Shown here piece by piece: positions 36,232 through 44,805 of a stretch of 64,000 nt of DNA; positions within the stretch are counted from its first letter, which is position 1, and the number at the start of each line of letters is the position of its first letter. This stretch comes from Maylandia zebra (lineage: Eukaryota; Chordata; Actinopteri; Cichliformes; Cichlidae), in assembly GCF_041146795.1 (NCBI RefSeq), contig NC_135183.1, positions 17,922,840 through 17,986,839 of the forward strand, in the 5' to 3' direction. A model generated the notes under the pieces. It was not told the DNA's origin. It saw nothing but the letters and a program-made list of their open reading frames with translations, and ran no database searches. The translations under genes were made by a program, and so were the position numbers.

Positions 36232-36424
36232 AAACGTCTGTCTCCCTCCGAATCACTCTTGGTTGCTTAGAAACCCATGATAACAACAACAGTCGGTGTC
36301 ACAGACCACATGTTCTGCTCCGCACACACAACAACAACAACAACAACAACGACGACGACAATGACAACAACACAAAATAGGCCTACTGTCCAGCACAATC
36401 TGGACCCCGCGGAACTTCTCAACA

Positions 36425-36639
36425 CCCCACTGAGCGGTGGAGAACTCACTACAGTACCCCACACAGCGGTCTGTATTTCGCCCCACTAAGACGGCGAACC
36501 AAAAAAAGTTCGAACTGCGCAACTCTGCGACTTAATGCTTCTGTACAAAAAACCCCACTGAGCGGCCTTGTACATCGCCCCACTTAGACGGCGAATTTTA
36601 GCCCCACTAAGCGGCCACGGACAACGCCCCACTGAGCGG
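36425..36639 (-). repeat. Cluster of seven CCCCACTNAGCGG motifs in the element leader
   Basis: Copies start at 36425, 36457, 36481, 36553, 36578, 36602 and 36627 (two have an extra A: AGACGG). Spacings are 32, 24, 72, 25, 24 and 25 bp, so most fit a unit of 24-25 bp with two units decayed in the gap. On the sense strand the motif reads CCGCTNAGTGGGG. It lies between the primer site and the captured H1 sequence, where retroelements keep packaging or enhancer signals. Confidence 0.75.
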
Positions 36640-36829
36640 CGAAGACGTACAGTTATAGAGTTGGACTCTAAACTTACTCGGTGTTGCTTAGCGTGTAATA
36701 TCAGCCTCGAATCCCGCCAATCGCCATTCATCGAGGAGAAAAGACATACAGCGAATCCACAGGAACTTCCTGGCTGACGTCAGTCTTTCAGCGTGTCCCT
36801 CCTCCCCTCGGTGAATGCGATTCCAGGGC

Positions 36830-36847
36830 TCCGGCATCGAAGGACCA
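36830..36847 (-). other. Primer-binding site, tRNA-Tyr-like
   Basis: Five bases inside the 5' LTR, the minus strand reads TGGTCCTTCGATGCCGGA. This is complementary to the 3' end of vertebrate tRNA-Tyr (recalled as CCGGCTCGAAGGACCA) except for one extra base. The 11 bases next to the CCA end match perfectly. Family assignment from this alone is unsafe. Confidence 0.65.
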
Positions 36848-36852
36848 ATTAA

Positions 36853-37090
36853 TGATAGGTTTGTAGCATAAACCTATTCGCTGGAACGTTAAGACAATAT
36901 AATTACACTGCAAGCAAGACGCAAGTAGGCAAACTTCTTCATGTTACTCGTGCACGGGAGAGAACCGGACAACCGCTTGACTCCAGTTGGTCTCGTCCGT
37001 TCTCCCATACACTGTCCTTTTATTGAGGTTACATGAATATGCATAGGTTCATTAACATACGACGTCTACATACAAACAAAGAGTACCTTG

Positions 37091-37146
<56 letters not shown>

Positions 37147-37493
37147 TGTGTGTGGGGACTGCTGATCAAAGGGTCAAACATCCTTGGTCAGGAAGAGGGT
37201 AGCCTCCCCCTCACCCTAGATGGTTCATCCTAGATAACACGGTGAGGAAGTCCTGCAGTTCATCTAAACAAAGAGCACCTAGACTAGAACAGACGTAGCT
37301 ACGTTAATCCTACCATAAAACAATAAGACACGGTATGACCTCTCATGCTCCCAAAGTGCTGTCTAATACACACAAAGTTTGCAGACTATCAAGGATCAAA
37401 ACCTCTACCAATCTACAACTAATTACAAAACTCTAAGCATATATAAGTAAATATTTCTAAGCATAAATAACAATCAACAATACAAATCTAACA
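36853..37493 (-). repeat. 5' LTR (minus orientation)
   Basis: Same ends as the other LTR (TGATAGG...CTAACA on +) and flanked on the right by the target duplication CCCAT. In the sense direction it has CTTATATATGC as a possible TATA box, a (CA)n tract with one interruption, and CCTCAATAAAAGG. Confidence 0.92.
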
Positions 37494-38658
37494 CCCATAT
37501 TGTGCAACTAGTCTGTCAAATGGAATAAATTCTGTTCCCTCTAATATATGTTCTAAGTATTTAATTCCTTTACAACTCCATTCTGGGAAATTAATCATAT
37601 TACTGTTTTGTAATATGTCAGGGTTATTCCAGATAGGTGTACGTTTGCATGGGATTAATGAAGACTCCGTTATTTTTAGAAACTCCCACCATGCTGTCAG
37701 AGAGAAGCTGATGTTGATACTTTTAAAGCATTCATGTCTTATGTTTGAGCTAATAAATGGTAGGTCTGAAATCTCTAGATCCTTGCATAGTGCCTGTTCA
37801 ACATCTAGCCAGGGCTCATCTAAGAAGGTATGTTTTGACCATTCTGAGATGAACTCAAGCCTGTTGGCTAAGAAGTATTGGTGAAAATTAGGCAGATCTA
37901 ATCCTCCTCTATCCTTGGTTCTTTGTAGCGTTTTTAAGCTGATACGCGGGGGTTTATCTTTCCAAAGGAATTTGGAAATATATGAATCCAGAGATCTGAA
38001 CCAATCTTGTGATGGTTTGTTAGGGATCATCAAAAATAAGTAATTTATTTTTGGCAAGATCATCATTTTTATAGTGGCGACCCTTCCCATGAGTGATATG
38101 GGTACAGATTTCCATCTAGTCAGATCGCCTTCTACTTTCTTTAGAAGTGGGATGTGGTTTAATTTAGTTAAGTCTGAAAGCTTAGGAGAAACATTAATAC
38201 CTAAATATTTAATATTTCCGGATTGCAGTGGGGCAGAGGAAGAATTATGGAAGGAGCAGTTAATGGGGAGAACTGTAGATTTTGGCCAGTTAATTGAATA
38301 ATCTGAAACTCTTGAAAACCAGTTTATTAGAGTAATTACCTCAGAGAGGTTGGTTTGTGTGTTTTGCAGAAAAAGCAACACATCATCCGCATAGAGACTG
38401 ATTTTATGTTCTATGTTCTTACATTTTATGCCCTTAATTGTTGTAGCCTGTCTAAATGCTGCTGCTAGAGGTTCGATAAAAATTGCAAAAAGTGAAGGGG
38501 AGAGTGGGCATCCCTGTCTGGTGCCCCTCAGGAGACAGAAGCTGGAGGATGTCTGGTCATTTGTTCTGATACGAGCTGTTGGGGAATTGTATAATATTCT
38601 TATCCAGTTTATGAAAGAGTTTCCAAAACCAAATTTGTGTAAAGTTGCGAATAAAAAT
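37494..38658 (-). pseudogene. Reverse transcriptase domain of the L1-like LINE
   Basis: A minus-strand frame of about 390 codons. Visible motifs are RGTRQGCPLSPSLFAI (fingers/palm block), SLYADDVLLFL with the catalytic YADD, a GKVA-like GRVATIKM region, LPKINYLF, and FLWKDKPPRISLKTLQ..GGLDLPNF typical of L1-clade thumb and C-terminal segments. The upstream part, including any endonuclease and the first catalytic Asp block, is missing because the copy is 5'-truncated at 38658. The 3' side is cut by the LTR element. The apparent start Met comes from the flanking target duplication. Confidence 0.9.
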
Positions 38659-38932
38659 TTCATCATTTAATTCAGCATAAAGGAATTTACGACTGGATCT
38701 AGTTTTCTATGTCTGGGTGAGCATTTAATCGGTGGACAACTTGGATGAGACAAAAAGTGGCTGTTATGACTAGTATGGTAAAGAGGCAAAAATAAGCTTC
38801 CACTGTCCAGACAAAGAAAATGACCAATGGGGAAACTACCAGTGGATATTTAATCAAAAAAAAGAAAAAACTGTTATCAGTGACTGGCAAATGAAGCCTT
38901 TGCATATCAGACAGCATGTACCTTGTTACTCT

Positions 38933-39271
38933 TGTGACGGCCAGTGGGCTGGCCTTGTGTTTTGCTTTTTCTGTTACCTGTTTCTTGCAGGTAGGTGGAG
39001 CTGACCCAATTATTGATGCAGCACACCTGAGAGGCCAGTCCCAGTGTGTATAAAGACACCTTGACTGAACCAGCGGGGGCTGGCGTTGGCTCTGGCTCGC
39101 TCTGTCTGGCACCCATCATGTTCATTTGGAAGTTTCAGTTATGGCTGTAATGTCCTTTAAATTGTCTTTCAGTTGCTTTACCTTATTTTCATTAAATATG
39201 TCTTACAGCCTTTAAAAGCCTGTGTGTGGTCTCCCTCTTGATTGTCATTTCCTATGAGCCGGGTTGTGACA
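38933..39271 (+). mobile_element. Probable solo LTR (339 bp)
   Basis: Starts TGTGACGG and ends GGTTGTGACA, flanked by CTCT on both sides (38929-38932, 39272-39275; ACTCT if the last A is counted). It has an internal GTATAAAGACACC that could be a TATA box. No internal region is left. A 4-bp duplication alone is weak evidence, so this is a moderate call. Confidence 0.5.
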
Positions 39272-39275
39272 CTCT

Positions 39276-39885
39276 GTATACTTACACGCTGTTAGCTCAT
39301 GTTTTTTTAAATTGACACAGGAAATGATTAGCAGGGTTTAATGATGACAGAAAAAACATGTTCTAAAGTACAATTAAAAGGACTTAATTAGCTTCATATA
39401 CATAAAAAGAATTTGTCTACATAATTTTTTCCTGCTGCAGGTAAAGCATTGATTTCTTACAGATGTGTTACAATAGTGAGTGAAAACTCATTATACATAA
39501 TGCATTGTAGGCAATCAAAATCATCAGCTAATCCTGTAAACAGGAAGTGATGTCACATCTCAATAACTAATAACATTTAGTGCATAATCACCCCCGTTGG
39601 AATACAGCTGTTAAAAGCAACCAATCGACACAACAACATCAAATGCCACACGGGTGTGGCATAGTGCATGGTGTTTGGGATGAATAAAGCTCTGTAATGT
39701 TGGAGTATCTTGGAGTAATATTTGCTAAAATCTGTAAACTGTAGTTGCCTGCAGTGTAGGAAAAAATAACTTTGCTTTCATCAAAGTGAAAAGCTTTCGT
39801 AGTAGTGAGGTATCACTTATAGAAGAATCACTTTTAGTTTTTTTGGTGCTTGTCTTAAACATTCATGGGTAAAAATATAATGAAG
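39276..39885. other. No gene seen
   Basis: AT-rich spacer between the probable solo LTR and the pogo element. Nothing recognisable. Confidence 0.45.
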
Positions 39886-40994
39886 TACCGTATTTTCACG
39901 ACCATAAGGCGCACTTAAAAGTCTTAGATTTTCTTCAAAAAGTACGGCGCGCCCTATAGCGCAGTGCGCCCTGTGTGTTGTAAGGAGGACGTAGTAGAGA
40001 ACACCATGAGAACGCTAAAGGGTGAAGTGTGGGCGGTGATCGTATATACCGGACAATCGCACATACCTGTCTAAAAGGACAGGTATGTGCATTATGCGGA
40101 ACATCATTGTTTTAACAACCCTGAAAATGGCAAAGAGACACGCTTACGAAGCACAGTTTAAATTGAAGGCCATCAGCTATGCGGAGGAACATGGAAATCG
40201 AGCAGTGGCGAGAGAATTTAAGATTAACGAATCGATGGTTCGCAAATGGAGGAAGCTAGAAAACAAGCTCCGGCAGGTCAAGAAAACGCAGCTGAGTTTC
40301 CGTGGACATAAGGCGAGGTGGCCCGAGTTGGAGGAAAGACTCGAGCGGTGGATCATCGAGCAAAGAACGAGCGGGAGAAGCGTTTCGACGGTCACCATTC
40401 GGCTAAAAGCAGTTTCACTAGCTGAAGAGATGAACATTGAACATTTCCAAGGAGGTCCGTCTTGGTGCTTTCGTTTTATGAAACGGTGCCATTTTTCCAT
40501 CCGGACCAGGACTACGGTAGCGCAGCAACTTCCAGCGGATTATAAGGAATAGCTGGCCATCTTCCGCTCCTACTGCAGCAAACACATCGGCGACAAAAAC
40601 ATCCAGCCCAGCCACATCACAAACATGGACGAGGTCCCGCTCACTTTTGACATCCCGGTGAGTCACACTGTGGAGAAGAAGGGGATGAGGACTTCGATGG
40701 GTTTGATTGATGATAAAAATGTGAGTACCAAACTCAGTTTTGCTCCTGCTTTATTTTTAAATACGCACACTTGTATGCTTGTGTGTTGTTGATGATGACG
40801 ATTACCGGTAATAGAAATGTGAGTAAGGTACCGAACTCAGGTTTGCTCCCGCTTTATTTTTAAATACGCATACGGTACTTGTATGGGCCCTATGATCCAG
40901 TGCACCTTATGTGTGTGTTAAATACAGTAATGGCACACATAACTGAGACTGCGCCTTTTAGTACAGTGCGTCTTATGGTCGTGCAAATACGGTA
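39886..40994 (+). mobile_element. pogo-type DNA transposon, internally deleted
   Basis: About 29-bp inverted ends: TACCGTATTTTCACGACC at the left and, in reverse complement, TACCGTATTTGCACGACC at the right, with only two mismatches over the arms and TA at the outer edges as expected for Tc1/mariner-pogo elements. At about 1.1 kb it is shorter than an autonomous pogo element and lacks the later two acidic residues of the DDE catalytic triad. Confidence 0.9.
40127..40552 (+). pseudogene. pogo-family transposase, N-terminal part with premature stop
   Basis: From MAKRHAYEAQFKLKAIS the frame shows a helix-turn-helix (AVAREFKINESMVRKWRK) and a CENP-B-like second DNA-binding region (RWPELEERLERWIIEQR, GRSVSTVTIRLKA, GPSWCFRFMKRCHFSIR). 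It ends at a TAG directly after ADYKE. Beyond the stop the same frame goes on with FRSYCSKHIGD and NMDEVPLTFDIP, the first catalytic Asp block of the DDE domain, and then collapses near 40720. A single substitution in a Lys/Glu codon would explain the TAG. Not functional. Confidence 0.88.
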
Positions 40995-41316
40995 TTTAGT
41001 TTGACAGCAAGCAAATAAGTTTCCTGCCTGGTACAAAATGAAGAAGCTCCTGTTTTATTCATTTTCATATAAGTTTGAGTTCTTAAAATTCTTGACCATG
41101 CATCAGTGCAAATTTTTAGAGTTGATTCTTCTGAAATTGTCATTTGTGCAAAGTCACAAGCTGATAAAATGTTTATTCCATATTAGGTTTTAGCCTTTGC
41201 ATGTGGTAAGTAGTTTCTTCATAGTAGTTTTTCTGTTGCACAAAAGAAACCACAAGTTCCTGTTTTTATAAATTTAACAAGATTTTTACATGTTTGTTAA
41301 AAGTTCATGCCCTAAA

Positions 41317-41621
41317 TGGAGTGACTGGAGATGTCAAAGGGTCGCGCCATGTATGGTATGACAGGAGATGGCACACATACACACACATGCTGATGTTGCG
41401 CACAAATGCTTGCCTTGGATGTATGACTGCTTTCACCGAATAAAAGGAGCTGTAAGGGAAGTCAGTTTCGGAGTTGACTGAGTTCGGGTGAAGGGCTTAT
41501 AACTCTAAGACCCTGATCGGGCTTCCCTTGCCGGCAAGTAAAAGACAAAAGCGCTGTGGTCTTGCTTTGTTCACAAGGATCGGTCTCTGAGACAGCGAGG
41601 TCTGTGAGTTTAGACCTAACA
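41317..41621 (+). mobile_element. Probable solo LTR just upstream of the DNase II gene
   Basis: Starts TGGAGTGACTGG and ends TTTAGACCTAACA, flanked by TAAA on both sides (41313-41316, 41622-41625). It contains ACCGAATAAAAGGAGC, usable as TATA or poly(A) signal, and a U5-like GCTTCCCTTGCC stretch. It ends 72 bp before the start codon of the DNase II gene on the same strand, so it may supply or contain its promoter. A 4-bp duplication is modest evidence. Confidence 0.5.
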
Positions 41622-41693
41622 TAAATCATATTCTGGAGCTGTATAACTAAGAGTCAGTTCAGCAGAGGACTAACGCACTCTTCACTCGGCCTG

Positions 41694-44584
41694 ATGGTAA
41701 GTTAGTTTCTGTTTGTATTAGGATGGTGACATATTTGGTGTAGCACAGAATAACCTGTGAACTCAAGCCATGCTGCGATACTGCATTATGTTATTACCTG
41801 TAAAGACACTGCAGCCAGTAATAGTGAGATAATTCTGTTTTCTCCTAAAGGGAAGATGATGTATTAAAATGACTTTTTTGTTATTCTGTTTTTTCAGGAC
41901 GTCCTTTGGATGATTGTCCTCACTGTTGGTCTGCTTGGCTCACATTGTGAGGGCACTATATCCTGTAAAAAGGAAACTAATGGTGATGTAGACTGGTAAG
42001 ACAACATCTGAGCTATTCATTCAGGTGTACTGAATTACACATTAGTAACTTTGGTCTTCAAGTGCTTCAAAGCTACGCTATGGTACCTTTTGCACCTGCG
42101 TTTCAACATAGTCATAGATGATGTTCAGACACTGCTACACTATTTTACACTGTTATTATCAGTTATTTTATATATTTCCATTTCATAAATAACTTCATTT
42201 GGGCAGTAAGACATAACGCATACCTAAAACTATGAAGACAACACACAATACTGTGACACTTGCCTCCTTTCTCCAGCCCTGCACATCTATTTTCATCACT
42301 CGTATTATTCTCACTTTATTGATCAAAAGAGGAAACAGGGAAAGAAAACACTTTGCAAAATTTCACAAGCTTCATCTCATTTTAGCATCATGGGGAAGCC
42401 AGTGGAAAATACTATTCATAAAAGGCCCTGTTATTCATAGTTAAAGGTTTTCAGTCATATCTCTGCTTACTCTACAGGTGCTTGTGAGACTCGGGTATAA
42501 CAGAGTTTGTTATTTTCTTCTTCCATGCTCAGTTAAGCTTCTCATCATTTATTGTTATCTTTGAATTTACTGACTTGTCTCTGACATCACCAGGTTTATT
42601 TTGTACAAGAAGCCTGGTGGGTTTGATTATGTTTACATTGATTCAACCGACCAGAACCTTAAAAAGAATAACAAGCCTGTCAACAACCAAGCTGGTGTCC
42701 TGGCAAATACCCTGAAGCCCTACTTTGAAAAAGTGAGAATAACTCCATGAGTTTCTGTTATTAGTGTGTATGCACTTTGAGGAAAGACATAATTTATGTT
42801 ATGTTTTTGTGGATTCTTTCCGGATGAGCAGTCGCCAGATTCTGCATTCATTGCATACAATGATCAAATGCCAAGTTGTAACGCACTACAACAATATGGC
42901 CACAGCAAAGGTGGGTAGAAATAATTTTTTAATAATAATAATAAAAATAACATAAGAAATACTAATAAAAACACACCTGATTTAAATGTGCTCTCCTTCA
43001 CGCTCACCTCTGAGCATCAGAACCACAGCTTCTGTTATTCTCAGATCACTCAGCAAATGTTCTCTTCTTAATAATGACATGAGCTCTTTCATGTTCTTGT
43101 TCTGCAGGAGTTGTGATGATGGATAAGGATAATGTAGTCTGGCTTTTACACAGCACACCAAAATTCCCCGAAGGAGATGAAAGCAATAATTTCTATCCTG
43201 AAAGTGGGAAAAGGTACGCACAGATATTTATGTGTGTAACACTGCCCTCTGATAAGTCTGCACAAATAGGTAAGGCAGCATGTCCAAGGTAATTCTTCAT
43301 GTCTAGAGTGTATGTGAAGTTTTAACACAGTAACATGTACGTCCCTCATTTTACTTTTTTTCAGCTCAGCATCTTAAAGACATCAATGCTCATATATTTA
43401 AAAAACACAATCCTGAAAAACTCCTGAAAAAAGATTCTTCCAACATAAAACGAACGCTGCCCTACCATGAGGACTTGTTGTCATCCGGTGGTTTGAAGTT
43501 TACACGCTTTGTTAAACAAATCTCCAAGAAAAGGGATCCTGAAGGTGAGATTTCTGCTTCATTCATTTAAGAAAAAAATCTTAAACACTGTGTCTTTTGT
43601 GAAATCATTGTGACTTTCTGTAGTTTCCCCACCAAAGTTCTGAGACTCTTATTTACAAGGTGTGAAACATCAAGCCCAACACAGTCCTTTATTTTAACTT
43701 CTCTAATGTTTTGGCCTGTGAAACATGAGCTGGGCGACGAGTAGATCTAACTTTACAGAGTAGTTCTGTTCAAAACTCACTTTATTTAGATTTTAACTCT
43801 AAAAATAACTCACATATAAAATTAAATAATGATCCTGGTATGAAAATGTTGTGGAAGCTGTAAAATAAATCCTGTGAACACACATGTTATGCTGTAAGTT
43901 TGTATTGCCATGGAGACCTTTCATTAAGGTGTTAGTGTGACCCATCCTCAGTGCAGAGTTAGTGCAGGGGAGTGTAGCAGCAGGGATCATATGAGGTCTG
44001 ATGTTTGTAAAAGAAATCATTAAATAAGAAGAGCTGGAACTTCCCAGAAACTCTCAGAAAGAGAAAGTAGAGTCAGGGTTGTTGTGAGCAACACTTTTCT
44101 CTTTTTTTTTTTTAAATTCTGGCTTATTGTAACACGGTCTGGTGGTTTCCTGATGTTTGTCTTTACTTTGGCAGGAGATCTTTATGTCACCATTGCTGAC
44201 ACACTACAGACCAATTTATCCATCCAGACCTGGCGCAGCGACCCTGAAGAGAGTGGAAAACGTCCGCTTTTTAAAACTGGGAAAAAAAACGAACTAGTCA
44301 CCATCATGTCAGTAAAAACTGACGCAGGTGAATGGAGTCATAAATGTGATCATTCCAAATGGTGTGTTTCTGACATTCAAAACTGGATGTGTGTTGGTGA
44401 CTCAAACAGAGAACCATCCCAGTTCGAAAGGCCTGGTGGTGCACTGTGCATTAATAGCAAACCTGTGGCAGATGCATTTAGGCAAATTATAAGGATTACT
44501 GGCACTGATAGCGTCACTAACAGTAACACTGACTGTAACAATAACAATGTTGCTAGTCCCCGTAAAAGACCAAGATCAGGTTAA
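41694..44584 (+). CDS. dnase2: Deoxyribonuclease II (acid DNase), 7 coding exons
   Basis: Acid endonuclease of the lysosome or secretions that cuts DNA without metal ions. Exons 41694-41696, 41898-41995, 42594-42732, 42832-42910, 43108-43269, 43365-43544 and 44175-44584 join with GT-AG borders and consistent phases to 356 residues, close to the usual 350-360. Residues 1-20 are a signal peptide (MDVLWMIVLTVGLLGSHCEG). The mature chain begins TISCKKE..GDVDWFILYKKP. The two active-site HxK motifs of the PLD-like fold are present: YGHSKG (His104, Lys106) and CDHSKWCVS (His280, Lys282). WLLHSTPKFP and NREPSQFERPGG are also typical. The C-terminus is a short Asn-rich and basic tail, unusual for the family. 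The start codon is the last codon of exon 1; Met6 is an alternative start inside exon 2. I cannot separate dnase2 from dnase2b or a fish-specific paralogue. Confidence 0.92.
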
Positions 44585-44799
44585 CTGCAGCAGACAGCCG
44601 TCTCGGTCCTGTTTTCTATCTATGTTCACCAGTTTTGAATTTATTGTAAATTTATTTTATCAAAGTGAAGCTGACTTGAATCTGGTGCTGACATCGTCAC
44701 TCTTGTCAGTGTTATCTAATGTTTCTGTGAATAATATGAAATTAAAAACATTTGATGGATATTTCACAGTGTGGTTCTTTCACCCATGGAAACCATAGA

Positions 44800-44805
44800 A
44801 ATAAA
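44800..44805 (+). terminator. dnase2: Poly(A) signal of the DNase II gene
   Basis: AATAAA lies 216 bp after the stop codon in AT-rich sequence, and no closer AATAAA is seen. Confidence 0.65.

Larger units (their letters stand above)
29208..37493 (-). mobile_element. LTR retrotransposon, non-autonomous, carrying host-gene sequence
   Basis: An 8286-bp element with LTRs of 643 and 641 bp and a perfect 5-bp target duplication CCCAT (29203-29207 and 37494-37498). It sits inside the L1-like LINE, whose reading frame is continuous across the site. Orientation is minus: a purine-rich tract abuts the left LTR, a tRNA-Tyr-like primer site lies next to the right LTR, and the LTR has TATATA then AATAAAAGG in that order on the minus strand. 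I find no reverse transcriptase, integrase, protease or gag motif in the roughly 7-kb interior. Instead it contains a dnaja3/histone H1 fusion fragment and a repeat cluster in the leader. The LTRs look identical outside the (GT)n, so the insertion is recent. Mobility would need proteins from another element. Confidence 0.88.
25760..38658 (-). mobile_element. L1-like LINE, 5'-truncated, interrupted by an LTR element
   Basis: On the minus strand the element runs from 38658 to an A-rich tail at 25760 (a T-rich run on +). It is bounded by a perfect 14-bp target duplication TTCATCATTTAATT (25746-25759 and 38659-38672). Without the LTR insertion its length is about 4.6 kb. It holds the reverse transcriptase from inside the palm domain onward, a Cys/His knuckle near the C-terminus and a 2.7-kb GC-rich 3' region. 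Long target duplications, an A-rich tail and 5' truncation are typical of L1-type target-primed insertion. It cannot move by itself. Confidence 0.88.

Noticed and set aside
36277-36489. Thr-rich frame around (ACA)n near 36330
   Set aside because: Coding appearance comes from the ACA/ACG simple repeat in the LTR element leader.
29851-36852. Possible retroviral gag, pol or env in the LTR element
   Set aside because: Looked for protease, YxDD, integrase and envelope-like long frames on the minus strand and found none. Only short frames and the captured dnaja3/H1 piece are present. A profile search could still find decayed parts.
40177-40500. Minus-strand frame in the pogo element
   Set aside because: Shadow of the transposase frame, which has recognisable helix-turn-helix motifs on +.
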